64,000 nt of DNA from an uncultured Blautia sp. (GCA_958367245.1 CATXEA010000010.1:43695-107694); one strand, 5' to 3'. Shown: positions 34,424 through 44,141, counted from the stretch's first letter. A program made the numbers and translations. The notes: generated by a model not told the origin, from the sequence alone.

Positions 34424-35575
34424 ATGGCAGAGTATAAACTTCTGAAGACGGAAGGACGTGCCAAACGTGCAGAATTCCATACTGTACACGGTACGATCCA
34501 GACGCCTGTTTTTATGAATGTAGGAACGATTGCAGCGATTAAGGGCGCGGTTTCCACTCAGGATTTACAGGAAATCGGTACACAGGTTGAGCTGTCCAAT
34601 ACCTATCACCTTCATGTGCGCCCGGGAGATAAGATTGTGAAACAGCTTGGCGGCCTTCACAAATTTATGGTATGGGACAAGCCGATTCTTACGGATTCCG
34701 GCGGATTTCAGGTATTTTCCCTTTCCGGTCTTCGTAAGATTAAAGAAGAAGGCGTTTATTTCCGTTCCCATATTGACGGTCATAAGATTTTTATGGGACC
34801 GGAGGAGAGTATGCAGATTCAGTCAAATCTTGCGTCCACCATTGCAATGGCTTTCGACGAGTGCCCAAGCAGCGTAGCTGACAGAGACTATGTGCAGAAA
34901 TCCGTTGACCGCACTACCCGCTGGCTGAAACGATGCAAAGCGGAGATGGCCCGCCTTAACAGTCTTCCGGATACCATTAATAAAGAACAGCTTTTATTCG
35001 GTATCAATCAGGGCGCTATTTATTCCGATATCCGTATCAATCATGCGAAAGAGATTGCTGCGCTTGATCTGGACGGATATGCCATCGGCGGTCTTGCTGT
35101 GGGTGAGACCCATGAGGAAATGTATCATATCCTTGACGAGGTTGTGCCGTATCTTCCGCAGAATAAACCGACTTACCTCATGGGAGTGGGAACGCCTGCA
35201 AACATTCTGGAGGGCGTTGAGCGCGGCGTAGACTTCTTTGACTGCGTATACCCAAGCAGAAACGGACGTCACGGTCATGTATATACCAATCATGGCAAAA
35301 TGAACCTTTTCAATGCGAAATATGAGCTGGATACCCGTCCGATTGAGGAGGGATGTCAGTGTCCGGCATGCCGCCACTACAGCAGAGCTTATATCAGACA
35401 CCTTCTGAAAGCGAAAGAAATGCTGGGTATGCGTCTGTGTGTACTTCACAATCTCTATTTCTACAATCACATGATGGAAGAAATCAGAGATGCCCTTGAT
35501 GCCGGAAACTTTGCAGAGTATAAAAAAATGCGTCTGGAAGGCTTCGAGGAGGGCAAAATCAACTCCAATCGATAG
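34424..35575 (+). CDS. tgt: tRNA-guanine(34) transglycosylase
   Basis: 383 residues. Catalytic Asp in LTDSGGFQVFSLS, second catalytic Asp region FDCVYPSRNGRHG, and the zinc site CQCPACRHYSRAYIRHL with a distal His (LHNLYFYNH). It exchanges G34 for preQ1 in tRNAs with GUN anticodons on the way to queuosine. The yajC gene follows, the same order as in many bacteria, though here yajC has its own promoter. Confidence 0.97.
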   Translation: MAEYKLLKTEGRAKRAEFHTVHGTIQTPVFMNVGTIAAIKGAVSTQDLQEIGTQVELSNTYHLHVRPGDKIVKQLGGLHKFMVWDKPILTDSGGFQVFSLSGLRKIKEEGVYFRSHIDGHKIFMGPEESMQIQSNLASTIAMAFDECPSSVADRDYVQKSVDRTTRWLKRCKAEMARLNSLPDTINKEQLLFGINQGAIYSDIRINHAKEIAALDLDGYAIGGLAVGETHEEMYHILDEVVPYLPQNKPTYLMGVGTPANILEGVERGVDFFDCVYPSRNGRHGHVYTNHGKMNLFNAKYELDTRPIEEGCQCPACRHYSRAYIRHLLKAKEMLGMRLCVLHNLYFYNHMMEEIRDALDAGNFAEYKKMRLEGFEEGKINSNR

Positions 35576-35613
35576 AATTTGTGCATATACAATATAAAAA
35601 AAGTGAAAACTAC

Positions 35614-35697
35614 TTGAAGTTATGACTTTTTTTGTGTATGATATGCTGTAGTGCCCGAAAAAGGGGCATGGCTTTCCGGATACGTGAACAGGAAAGC
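35614..35697 (+). promoter_or_regulatory. yajC promoter and structured leader
   Basis: TTGAAG (35614-35619), 17-base spacer, TATGAT (35637-35642). The leader then folds into TGCCC/GGGCA (35652-35668) and GCTTTCC/GGAAAGC (35671-35677 with 35691-35697). Confidence 0.6.
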
Positions 35698-35728
35698 ATG
35701 GAAAGTATGATATAGGAGGAATTGTGAA

Positions 35729-36028
35729 ATGGACGCACAGGGCGGAATGAGCTTGGGATTTGCCATTGTCTGGATGGTAGTTCTGTTTGGAATTATGTAT
35801 TTTTTAATGATTCGTCCACAGAAGAAAGAGCAGAAAAGACTGCAGGCCATGTTAAATGACATGGAGGTTGGCGACAGTGTAGTTACCACAGGCGGATTCT
35901 ACGGCGTAGTCATTGATATGACTGAGGAAGATGTAATCGTAGAGTTCGGAAACAACAAGAACTGCCGTATTCCTATGAGGAAACAGGCAATCGCTGAAGT
36001 AGAAAAAGCAGAGCAGGCTTCTGCCTGA
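35729..36028 (+). CDS. yajC: Preprotein translocase subunit YajC
   Basis: 99 residues: one N-terminal membrane helix (about 10-28, FAIVWMVVLFGIMYFLMIRP) followed by the conserved RPQKKEQKR and GDSVVTTGGFYGVV segments. It is an accessory subunit of the Sec translocon associated with SecDF. AGGAGG precedes ATG 35729. It lies between its own promoter and a terminator. Confidence 0.95.
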   Translation: MDAQGGMSLGFAIVWMVVLFGIMYFLMIRPQKKEQKRLQAMLNDMEVGDSVVTTGGFYGVVIDMTEEDVIVEFGNNKNCRIPMRKQAIAEVEKAEQASA

Positions 36029-36039
36029 TCGAAAAAGAA

Positions 36040-36079
36040 AGCAGGTATCGTTGAAAAAGGACGATGCTTGCTTTTTTTG
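36040..36079 (+). terminator. yajC terminator
   Basis: A 12-base-pair stem with two G-T pairs (36040-36051 with 36061-36072), followed by a run of Ts. Confidence 0.85.
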
Positions 36080-36130
36080 TCTCTGTTTATTTTTTTACGT
36101 TAATACATTAAAATTTTTCACGTTAAAAGG

Positions 36131-36159
36131 TTGAAATCTGAGGAGAAGTGTATTATTAT
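36131..36159 (+). promoter_or_regulatory. leuB operon promoter
   Basis: TTGAAA (36131-36136), 17-base spacer, TATTAT (36154-36159). Two direct ACGTTAA copies (36097, 36120), 23 bases apart, lie upstream and may be regulator sites. There is no room for a T-box leader. Confidence 0.6.
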
Positions 36160-36194
36160 ATTAGCAATACCCATCTGATTGGAGGAAAACGATT

Positions 36195-37277
36195 ATGGAA
36201 CATAAGATTGCATTGATCCGAGGCGACGGAATCGGACCGGAAATTGTGACAGAAGCGAAGAAAGTACTTGATAAGGTCTGTGAGAAATACAGCCACAGTT
36301 TTACATACTCGGAGGTGCTGTTGGGAGGCGCATCCATAGATGTACACGGAGTCCCTCTTACGGAAGAAGCCATTGCACAGGCGAAAGCCTCTGATGCAGT
36401 TCTCATGGGTTCCATCGGAGGAGATGCGAAGACTTCACCCTGGTACAGGCTGGAGCCGTCCAGACGTCCGGAGGCAGGGCTTCTCGCAATCAGAAAAGAG
36501 CTTAATTTATTTGCCAATTTAAGACCTGCTTACCTTTACAATGAATTAAAGGCAGCCTGCCCGTTAAGAGACGAGATTATCGGGGACGGCTTTGATATGA
36601 TTATTGTCCGTGAGCTTACAGGAGGTCTTTATTTCGGAGAAAGAAAGACGACAGAGGAAGACGGCGTAAGAAAAGCCGTCGATACTTTGACATATAATGA
36701 AAATGAGATTCGCCGGATCGCAGTCAAGGCATTTGAGATTGCAGGAAAGCGCAGAAAGAAAGTGACAAGTGTAGATAAAGCAAATGTGCTCGATTCTTCC
36801 AGACTTTGGAGAAGCGTGGTGGAAGAGGTTGCAGCAGATTATCCGGATGTGACGCTGGAGCATATGCTGGTTGACAATTGCGCAATGCAGCTTGTCCGCG
36901 ACCCGAAGCAGTTTGACGTTATCCTTACGGAAAACATGTTTGGAGACATTTTATCCGATGAAGCCAGCATGGTGACAGGCTCCATTGGAATGCTTTCTTC
37001 AGCGAGCTTAAATGAGACGAAATTCGGTCTTTATGAACCAAGTCACGGTTCAGCTCCTGATATTGCGGGGCAGAATAAAGCGAATCCGATTGCAACGATT
37101 CTTTCGGCAGCCATGATGCTTCGTTTCTCTCTTGATATGGATGAGGAAGCGGACGCCATCGAAGCGGCAGTGCAGAAGGTACTCACAGAAGGTTACAGAA
37201 CCGGAGATATTATGTCTGAAGGCTGTATCTTAGTGGGAACGAAGGAAATGGGAGATTTAATTGCAGCAGCAATCTGA
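36195..37277 (+). CDS. leuB: 3-Isopropylmalate dehydrogenase
   Basis: 360 residues, usual length. Motifs: GDGIGPEIV at the N-terminus, RELTGGLYFG, and the NAD-binding EPSHGSAPDIAGQNKANP. It oxidatively decarboxylates 3-isopropylmalate in leucine synthesis. It is the first gene of leuB-ilvD-ilvB-serC-serA (spacings 23, 12, then overlaps). leuA and leuCD are not in the window. Confidence 0.96.
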   Translation: MEHKIALIRGDGIGPEIVTEAKKVLDKVCEKYSHSFTYSEVLLGGASIDVHGVPLTEEAIAQAKASDAVLMGSIGGDAKTSPWYRLEPSRRPEAGLLAIRKELNLFANLRPAYLYNELKAACPLRDEIIGDGFDMIIVRELTGGLYFGERKTTEEDGVRKAVDTLTYNENEIRRIAVKAFEIAGKRRKKVTSVDKANVLDSSRLWRSVVEEVAADYPDVTLEHMLVDNCAMQLVRDPKQFDVILTENMFGDILSDEASMVTGSIGMLSSASLNETKFGLYEPSHGSAPDIAGQNKANPIATILSAAMMLRFSLDMDEEADAIEAAVQKVLTEGYRTGDIMSEGCILVGTKEMGDLIAAAI

Positions 37278-37300
37278 AGAGAATAAAGGAGAGAGACACT

Positions 37301-38974
37301 ATGAGAAGTGATGCAGTAAAAAAAGGAGCGCAGCAGGCTCCGCACCGTTCCCTGTTCAATGCTCTGGGAATGACGAAAGAGGAAATGGAAAGACCGCTGG
37401 TCGGTATTGTCAGCTCATATAATGAAATTGTACCGGGACATATGAATCTGGATAAAATCGTGGCAGCCGTGAAGCAGGGCGTTGCCATGGCTGGCGGCAC
37501 ACCGATTGTTTTTCCGGCAATTGCGGTCTGTGACGGTATTGCAATGGGACATCTGGGAATGAAATATTCTCTGGTAACAAGAGATCTGATTGCAGATTCC
37601 ACAGAAGCTATGGCTTTGGCGCATCAGTTTGACGCCCTTGTTATGGTTCCGAACTGTGATAAGAACGTGCCGGGACTTCTTATGGCGGCAGCCAGAATCA
37701 ATGTGCCGACAATCTTTGTAAGCGGCGGCCCTATGATGGCTGGTCATATCAACGGACATAAAACAAGCCTTTCCAGTATGTTTGAGGCAGTTGGCGCTTA
37801 TGCGGCAGGCAATCTCACAGAGGAAGGTCTTACAGAATACGAAAATAAGGTTTGCCCTACCTGCGGTTCCTGTTCGGGAATGTACACAGCTAACTCCATG
37901 AACTGTCTGACAGAAGCTCTGGGAATGGGACTTCAGGGCAATGGAACCATTCCGGCTGTATACTCCGAGAGAATCCGTCTTGCGAAACATGCGGGTATGC
38001 AGGTAATGGAGCTTTACAGAAGAAATATCCGTCCGAGAGACATTATGACAGAGGAAGCCGTTCTCAATGCGCTTACTGTGGATATGGCGCTGGGATGCTC
38101 CACCAACAGTATGCTTCACCTTCCGGCGATCGCCCATGAAATCGGCATGGATTTCGACATCAGCTTTGCAAATGAAATCAGTGAAAAGACCCCGAATCTC
38201 TGCCATCTGGCTCCGGCAGGCCCTACCTATATGGAAGACCTCAACGAAGCAGGCGGCGTGTACGCGGTTATGAATGAATTAAATAAACTGGGACTTCTCC
38301 ACACGGACTGCATTACAGCAACCGGAAAGACAGTAGGAGAAAACATTGAAAACTGTATCAACCTGAATCCGGAAGTTATCCGTCCGGTTGAAAACCCATA
38401 TAGTAAAACAGGCGGACTTGCAGTTCTCAAAGGAAATCTTGCCCCTGACGGAGGCGTTGTAAAACGCTCCGCTGTAGTAGAGGAAATGATGGTTCACGAA
38501 GGACCTGCAAGAGTCTTTGACTGTGAAGAAGATGCCATTGCAGCCATCAAGGGCGGAAAAATCGTAGCAGGAGATGTGGTAGTCATCCGCTATGAAGGAC
38601 CGAAAGGCGGCCCGGGCATGAGAGAGATGTTAAACCCGACGTCTGCGATTGCGGGAATGGGGCTTGGTTCCTCTGTAGCCCTTATCACAGACGGGCGTTT
38701 CAGCGGTGCATCCAGAGGCGCATCCATCGGACACGTTTCACCGGAAGCAGCAGTGGGCGGCCCGATCGCTCTGGTGGAAGAGGGAGATATTATCAGCATC
38801 AATATTCCGGAGTTGAAGCTTGAGATTCAGGTTTCAGATGAGGAAATGCAGGCAAGAAGAGAGAAATGGCAGCCTCGCCAGCCAAAGGTGACAACCGGCT
38901 ATCTTGCAAGATACGCGGCTATGGTAACCTCAGGAAACAGAGGCGCTATTTTAGAAGTACCGAAATCGGAGTAA
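37301..38974 (+). CDS. ilvD: Dihydroxy-acid dehydratase
   Basis: 557 residues. Iron-sulfur cysteines occur in VPNCDKNVPG and CPTCGSCSGMYTANSMNCL; the C-terminal domain has GRFSGASRGASIGHVSPEAA. It dehydrates dihydroxy-isovalerate and dihydroxy-methylvalerate in valine and isoleucine synthesis. The oxygen-sensitive cluster fits an anaerobe. A GGAGAG site is in front. Confidence 0.97.
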   Translation: MRSDAVKKGAQQAPHRSLFNALGMTKEEMERPLVGIVSSYNEIVPGHMNLDKIVAAVKQGVAMAGGTPIVFPAIAVCDGIAMGHLGMKYSLVTRDLIADSTEAMALAHQFDALVMVPNCDKNVPGLLMAAARINVPTIFVSGGPMMAGHINGHKTSLSSMFEAVGAYAAGNLTEEGLTEYENKVCPTCGSCSGMYTANSMNCLTEALGMGLQGNGTIPAVYSERIRLAKHAGMQVMELYRRNIRPRDIMTEEAVLNALTVDMALGCSTNSMLHLPAIAHEIGMDFDISFANEISEKTPNLCHLAPAGPTYMEDLNEAGGVYAVMNELNKLGLLHTDCITATGKTVGENIENCINLNPEVIRPVENPYSKTGGLAVLKGNLAPDGGVVKRSAVVEEMMVHEGPARVFDCEEDAIAAIKGGKIVAGDVVVIRYEGPKGGPGMREMLNPTSAIAGMGLGSSVALITDGRFSGASRGASIGHVSPEAAVGGPIALVEEGDIISINIPELKLEIQVSDEEMQARREKWQPRQPKVTTGYLARYAAMVTSGNRGAILEVPKSE

Positions 38975-38986
38975 GGAGGAAAATAT

Positions 38987-40669
38987 ATGCAGCTTACAGG
39001 AGCGGAAATCATTGTTGAATGTTTAAAAGAGCAGGGTGTTGACACCGTATTTGGTTATCCGGGAGGAGCTATTCTTAATGTTTACGATGCCCTTTATAAA
39101 TACAGGGATGAGATTACCCATATCCTTACATCCCATGAGCAGGGCGCAGCCCATGCGGCAGACGGATATTCCAGAGCGACCGGTAAAGTAGGCGTATGTC
39201 TGGCGACAAGCGGACCGGGAGCTACGAATCTGGTTACAGGTATTGCGACAGCGTTTATGGATTCAGTTCCGGTAGTGGCAATTACAGCCAATGTAGGAAC
39301 CTCTCTTCTCGGAAAAGACTCCTTCCAGGAGGTTGATATTGCAGGTATCGTGATGCCGATTACCAAGCACAGCTATATTGTAAAAGATATTACCAAGCTT
39401 GCAGATACGATCCGCAAAGCTTTCTATATTGCCAAGAGCGGCCGTCCGGGTCCTGTTCTTGTAGACGTTACCAAGGATGTGACAGGAGCTCTTTATGATT
39501 ATAAACCGCGCCGTCCGGCAACTGTGACAAGAGAAGTAAGTGAAGTGAGAGACGAAGATCTGGCAGCAGCCATTGAGCTGATTAAGAACGCAGAGCGTCC
39601 GTTTATCTTCAACGGCGGCGGAGCCGTGATTTCCGGCGCGCACGATGAAATCACAGAGCTTGCGCACAGAATTCAGGCGCCGGTATGCGACAGTCTTATG
39701 GGCAAAGGCGCTTTTTCCGGTGAAGACCCTCTGTACACAGGTATGCTGGGTATGCATGGAACGAAGACCTCGAATCTGGGAGTTTCCCAGTGTGACCTCC
39801 TCATTGTTCTGGGAGCGAGATTCAGCGACCGTGTAACAGGAAATGCAAAAACTTTTGCAAAAAATGCCAAGATTCTCCAGATTGATGTAGATGCAGCGGA
39901 GATTAACAAAAATATTGTCGTAGATGTGTCTGTTGTAGGCGATGTGAAGGAAGTTCTGAGCCGTCTTCTGGAAGAAATTCCTGCTAAGGACAATCCGGAA
40001 TGGACAGCGAAGATTCAGGATATGAAGGCGAAGTATCCTTTAAGATACGACCATACACAGCTTACAGGCCCGTATATCATTCAGAAGCTTTACGAGCTGA
40101 CCGGCGGAGACGCGATCATCACCACAGACGTAGGTCAGCATCAGATGTGGGCTGCGCAGTATTATAAATATAAAGAACCGAGAACTCTTCTTACCTCCGG
40201 CGGTCTTGGAACTATGGGCTATGGCCTTGGGGCAGCTATCGGAGCCAAGATGGGCAGACCGGAAAAAACAGTTGTAAACATTGCAGGTGACGGATGCTTC
40301 CGTATGAACATGAATGAGATTGCTACGGCAGTCCGCACAGGCAGACAGGTGATTCAGATTATCCTCAACAACCATGTGCTTGGAATGGTTCGTCAGTGGC
40401 AGTCTCTGTTCTACGACCACAGATATTCTCATACAATTCTGGATGATGCAGTAGATTTTGTGAAAGTATCTGAGGCGCTGGGCGCTAAAGCAATCCGCGT
40501 AACGAAGATGGAAGAAGTAGAATCTGCATTGAAGGAAGCTCTGGAAACACAGGGTACAGTAGTCCTTGACTGCTGGATTGACCGTGATTTAAGCGTATTC
40601 CCGATGGTGCCGGCAGGAGCAAATATCGACGACGTATTTGATGAGGAGGATATGAAGAAAGATGAGTAG
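38987..40669 (+). CDS. ilvB: Acetolactate synthase, large (catalytic) subunit
   Basis: 560 residues. Thiamine-diphosphate features: catalytic Glu in TSHEQGAAHAADGYSRATG and the cofactor motif GDGCFRMNMNEIATAVRTG...NN. It condenses pyruvate with pyruvate or 2-ketobutyrate at the entry to branched-chain synthesis. No regulatory subunit gene (ilvN/ilvH) lies beside it. The product has the biosynthetic AHAS form rather than the shorter catabolic AlsS pattern (judged by eye). The stop overlaps the serC start by 8 bases. Confidence 0.95.
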   Translation: MQLTGAEIIVECLKEQGVDTVFGYPGGAILNVYDALYKYRDEITHILTSHEQGAAHAADGYSRATGKVGVCLATSGPGATNLVTGIATAFMDSVPVVAITANVGTSLLGKDSFQEVDIAGIVMPITKHSYIVKDITKLADTIRKAFYIAKSGRPGPVLVDVTKDVTGALYDYKPRRPATVTREVSEVRDEDLAAAIELIKNAERPFIFNGGGAVISGAHDEITELAHRIQAPVCDSLMGKGAFSGEDPLYTGMLGMHGTKTSNLGVSQCDLLIVLGARFSDRVTGNAKTFAKNAKILQIDVDAAEINKNIVVDVSVVGDVKEVLSRLLEEIPAKDNPEWTAKIQDMKAKYPLRYDHTQLTGPYIIQKLYELTGGDAIITTDVGQHQMWAAQYYKYKEPRTLLTSGGLGTMGYGLGAAIGAKMGRPEKTVVNIAGDGCFRMNMNEIATAVRTGRQVIQIILNNHVLGMVRQWQSLFYDHRYSHTILDDAVDFVKVSEALGAKAIRVTKMEEVESALKEALETQGTVVLDCWIDRDLSVFPMVPAGANIDDVFDEEDMKKDE

Positions 40670-41744
40670 AGTATATAATTTTTCTGCAGGACCTGCAGTG
40701 CTTCCTGAGTGTGTATTACAGGAAGTTGCAGCGGAAATGATGGATTACAATGGTACAGGAATGTCTGTGATGGAGATGAGCCACAGAAGCGCGTCTTTCC
40801 AGAAGATTATTGATGAAGCGGAGCAGGATCTGCGCGAGCTGATGAACATTCCGGATAATTACAGGGTATTATTCCTTCAGGGCGGCGCTTCCCAGCAGTT
40901 TGCCATGATTCCAATGAATCTTATGAAGAACAGGGTGGCGGATTACATTGTCACAGGACAGTGGGCAAAGAAGGCGTATCAGGAAGCTCAGAAATACGGA
41001 AAAGTAAATAAGATTGCATCCTCTGAGGATAAGACGTTCTCTTATATTCCGGACTGCAGCGACCTGCCGATCAGCCCTGATGCCGATTATGTTTACATTT
41101 GTGAAAACAATACCATTTACGGAACGAAGTTTAAAGAACTCCCGAATACAAAGGGGAAGGATCTTGTAGCTGACGTTTCTTCCTGTTTCCTGTCCGAGCC
41201 GGTGGATGTGAGCAAATATGCGATCATCTACGGCGGTGTGCAGAAAAATATCGGGCCTGCAGGCATGGTTATCGCCATTGTCAGAGAAGACCTTATCACA
41301 GAGGATGTGCTTCCGGGAACACCGACCATGCTGACTTATAAAACTCATGCAGATGCAGGCTCTCTCTACAATACGCCGAACGCCTACTGTATTTATGTAT
41401 GCGGCAAAGTATTCAAGTGGCTGAAATCTATGGGCGGTCTGGAAGAGATGAAGAAGCGCAACGAAGAAAAAGCAAAGATTCTCTACGACTTCCTTGACCA
41501 GAGCAGCCTCTTTAAAGGAACTGTTGTTCCGAAAGACCGTTCTCTTATGAATGTGCCTTTCGTAACAGGAGATAAGGAAATGGATGCGAAATTCGTAAAA
41601 GAAGCGGCGCAGGCAGGACTTGTGAATCTGAAAGGCCACAGAAGTGTGGGCGGTATGCGCGCAAGTATCTACAACGCAATGCCGAAAGAGGGTGTAGAAG
41701 CCCTTGTAGCATTCATGAAAAAATTCGAGGAGGAAAATGCGTAA
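40662..41744 (+). CDS. serC: Phosphoserine aminotransferase
   Basis: 360 residues. N-terminus VYNFSAGPAVLPECVL, GGASQQFAM for phosphate binding, and the PLP lysine in YGGVQKNIGPAG. It converts 3-phosphohydroxypyruvate and glutamate to phosphoserine. It overlaps ilvB by 8 bases and serA by 1, so translation is probably coupled. A serB phosphatase is not seen. Confidence 0.97.
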   Translation: MSRVYNFSAGPAVLPECVLQEVAAEMMDYNGTGMSVMEMSHRSASFQKIIDEAEQDLRELMNIPDNYRVLFLQGGASQQFAMIPMNLMKNRVADYIVTGQWAKKAYQEAQKYGKVNKIASSEDKTFSYIPDCSDLPISPDADYVYICENNTIYGTKFKELPNTKGKDLVADVSSCFLSEPVDVSKYAIIYGGVQKNIGPAGMVIAIVREDLITEDVLPGTPTMLTYKTHADAGSLYNTPNAYCIYVCGKVFKWLKSMGGLEEMKKRNEEKAKILYDFLDQSSLFKGTVVPKDRSLMNVPFVTGDKEMDAKFVKEAAQAGLVNLKGHRSVGGMRASIYNAMPKEGVEALVAFMKKFEEENA

Positions 41745-42907
41745 TGTATCAGTATCACTGCCTCAATCCCATTGCAGAAAAAGGTCTGAGCCTTTTTGGA
41801 GAAGAATATAAAAAAACAGAAACCCCTGACGGAGCGGACGCAATTCTCGTCAGAAGTGCAAAAATGCACGATATGGAGCTGCCGGAAAGCGTTGTTGCCG
41901 TAGCCCGCGCAGGCGCAGGAGTGAATAATATTCCGGTCAGGGAATATGCGGAAAAAGGAGTTGTAGTTTTCAATACACCGGGAGCAAATGCCAACGGTGT
42001 AAAGGAGTTGGTGCTTGCAGGTATGCTCCTTGCTTCCCGTGATATCGTCGGAGGTATTGAGTGGGTAGAAAAAGAGAAAGACCGCGAGGATATCGACAAG
42101 CTTGCAGAGAAACAGAAGAAGCAGTTTGCAGGCTGTGAGATTATGGGCAAAAAGCTTGGAATCATCGGTCTTGGAGCTATCGGCGCTATGGTTGCCAATG
42201 CGGCGTCCGGTCTTGGCATGGATGTTTACGGATATGACCCGTATATCTCTATTGACGCGGCATGGAATCTTTCCCGTACAATTAAGCACAGCAAGAGTCT
42301 GGATGAAATCTACACACAGTGCGATTATATCACCATCCATGTGCCTCTTCTGGACAGCACAAGGGAAATGATAAATGCGGAGGCATTTGGCAAAATGAAA
42401 GACGGAGTGGTTCTTCTTAACTTTGCCCGTGACCTTCTTGTAGATGAAAATGCTCTGATTGAAGCTCTGGAAAGCGGAAAAGTAAAGAAATATGTAACAG
42501 ATTTTGCAAACCATACAGTAGCAGGCAGAGAGGGAATTCTGGTAACGCCGCATCTTGGCGCGTCCACAGAGGAATCAGAGGAGAACTGTGCAGTGATGGC
42601 AGCGAAGGAACTGAAAGACTTCCTCGAAAACGGAAATATCAGAAATTCCGTAAACTTCCCTAACTGCGATATGGGCACTTGCGTGGCAGTGGGACGTATT
42701 GCGATCACGCACAAAAACATTCCGAATATGATCAGCCAGCTTACCAATGTCCTCGGTTCAGAAGGGGTAAATATCGCGGACATGACCAATAAGAGTAAAG
42801 GCGAGTATGCCTACACGCTGCTTGATCTGGAAAGTACAGCGTCCAAAGAAGCTCTGGATGCGCTGAAAGCCATTGAAGGGGTAGCAAAAGTACGTGTAAT
42901 AAAATAA
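41744..42907 (+). CDS. serA: D-3-phosphoglycerate dehydrogenase
   Basis: 387 residues. It has the 2-hydroxyacid dehydrogenase fold with nucleotide-binding LGIIGLGAIGAMVANAA and the catalytic His region VTPHLGASTEESEENCA. A C-terminal ACT domain (about 315-387; NIPNMISQLTNVLGSEG) is the usual serine feedback site. It makes phosphohydroxypyruvate for SerC. It is the short form without the intervening domain and is last in the operon, ahead of a terminator. Confidence 0.95.
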   Translation: MYQYHCLNPIAEKGLSLFGEEYKKTETPDGADAILVRSAKMHDMELPESVVAVARAGAGVNNIPVREYAEKGVVVFNTPGANANGVKELVLAGMLLASRDIVGGIEWVEKEKDREDIDKLAEKQKKQFAGCEIMGKKLGIIGLGAIGAMVANAASGLGMDVYGYDPYISIDAAWNLSRTIKHSKSLDEIYTQCDYITIHVPLLDSTREMINAEAFGKMKDGVVLLNFARDLLVDENALIEALESGKVKKYVTDFANHTVAGREGILVTPHLGASTEESEENCAVMAAKELKDFLENGNIRNSVNFPNCDMGTCVAVGRIAITHKNIPNMISQLTNVLGSEGVNIADMTNKSKGEYAYTLLDLESTASKEALDALKAIEGVAKVRVIK

Positions 42908-42927
42908 AATAGGAATCTTCACATATA

Positions 42928-42965
42928 AAAACTCCTGTCGGACTCGAAATTCCGGCAGGAGTTTT
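42928..42965. terminator. Bidirectional terminator between serA and fructokinase
   Basis: A 15-base-pair stem with one G-T pair (42928-42942 with 42951-42965), A4 before and T4 within the right end. Confidence 0.88.
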
Positions 42966-43006
42966 CTTCGTGAAAAAATCCTCTGTAAAAAAGAGAACAG
43001 TCAAAT

Positions 43007-43981
43007 TTATCTTCCGCGGGAAGCCTTGAATTCTTCTACTTCTTCACGGGTAGACATTACGCGCAGAGCGCCTTTGCGCGTAGTGATCAGAGAAGCCGCT
43101 GCATTGGCAAAGGTCAGAAGCTCGTACAGATTTTCCTCTGTCAGATTATCAAGACCGTGTTCCAGTACATAATTTAAAGAACTTGCGCAGAAAGTATCGC
43201 CTGCGCCTGTAGTCTCGATGGTATTCTCCTGAAGGAACGGAGCAGATTCTACGCGCAGATCTTTATAGTACGCGCGGCTTCCTTCTTTGCCCATAGTGAT
43301 AAGGACAAGAGGAATGTTATATTTTTCGCGGATAATGGCAGCGCCCTTATCGTAATCTGTAGTTCCGAACAGGAATTCTACTTCATTGTCAGAAATTTTC
43401 AGGATGTCACATTTAGTAAGACCATATTCAATTTCTTTGCGTGCATCGTCCAGAGATTTCCACAGAGGAGGACGAAGGTTCGGGTCAAAGCTTACGAGAC
43501 ATCCAGCCTCTTTGGCTACCTCGATTGCGTGACGTGTCGCTTCTCTGACGCCCTCATGGGTGGAGGAGAGAGTTCCGAAGTGGAAGATGCGGGAAGCGCG
43601 AATCAGGTCTTCCTGAATATCTTCTTTTGTAAGCATCATATCAGCGCCCGGATTGCGGTAGAAAGAAAAATCTCTGTCACCGTCCGGATAGGTATGTACA
43701 AATGCAAGTGTGGTATGTACTTCTTCGTCCATAATCAGGTTGCGGGTGTCAATACCCACTTCCTCTACAGCAGTTTTTAACTGTTCGCCGAACATATCTT
43801 TACCAACTTTACCGATGAAGGCGGTTTTTTTGCCGAGCTTTTCCAGCATGGCAAGTACGTTGCAGGGCGCTCCGCCCGGATTGGCTTCCATAATCGGGTT
43901 GCCCTGTGCGCTCATTCCGTTTTCTGTAAAGTCGATCAGTAATTCCCCTAAGGCAGTTACATCATAGGATTTATTTCCCAT
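43007..43981 (-). CDS. PfkB-family carbohydrate kinase, probably fructokinase
   Basis: 324 residues, ribokinase fold: N-terminal ALGELLIDFTENG, GGAPCNVLAMLEKLG, and C-terminal ATP/anion-hole motif TTGAGDTFCASSLNYVL. The overall pattern matches bacterial fructokinases (ScrK/FrkA type), which make fructose-6-phosphate. The exact sugar is not certain. It is a single gene with its own TTGACA promoter, divergent from the branching-enzyme homologue. Confidence 0.85.
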   Translation of the reverse strand: MGNKSYDVTALGELLIDFTENGMSAQGNPIMEANPGGAPCNVLAMLEKLGKKTAFIGKVGKDMFGEQLKTAVEEVGIDTRNLIMDEEVHTTLAFVHTYPDGDRDFSFYRNPGADMMLTKEDIQEDLIRASRIFHFGTLSSTHEGVREATRHAIEVAKEAGCLVSFDPNLRPPLWKSLDDARKEIEYGLTKCDILKISDNEVEFLFGTTDYDKGAAIIREKYNIPLVLITMGKEGSRAYYKDLRVESAPFLQENTIETTGAGDTFCASSLNYVLEHGLDNLTEENLYELLTFANAAASLITTRKGALRVMSTREEVEEFKASRGR

Positions 43982-44042
43982 AGTTTCAAGTCCTCCTGAT
44001 TTCGTTTTTTCAGACTCACAATAAGCCTAAGTATATACTTCC

Positions 44043-44071
44043 ACTTTATCTCAGTAAAGAGCATTTGTCAA
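44043..44071 (-). promoter_or_regulatory. Fructokinase promoter
   Basis: On the minus strand TTGACA (44071-44066), 17-base spacer, TAAAGT (44048-44043). Confidence 0.75.
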
Positions 44072-44112
44072 ATATATTTTTTTGTATTTTTTCTATTTTT
44101 TGTGGTAATTTC

Positions 44113-44141
44113 TTTATTTTTAAAAATAAAAATGGTAAAAT
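44113..44141 (+). promoter_or_regulatory. Palindrome and -10 box upstream of the branching-enzyme homologue
   Basis: A perfect 18-base AT palindrome TTTATTTTTAAAAATAAA (44113-44130) ends 5 bases before TAAAAT (44136-44141). It occupies the spacer/-35 area, as an operator would. Confidence 0.45.

Noticed and set aside
36080..36194. T-box or leucine leader before leuB
   Set aside because: The gap is too short, and no T-box sequence, leucine-rich leader or attenuator pair is visible.
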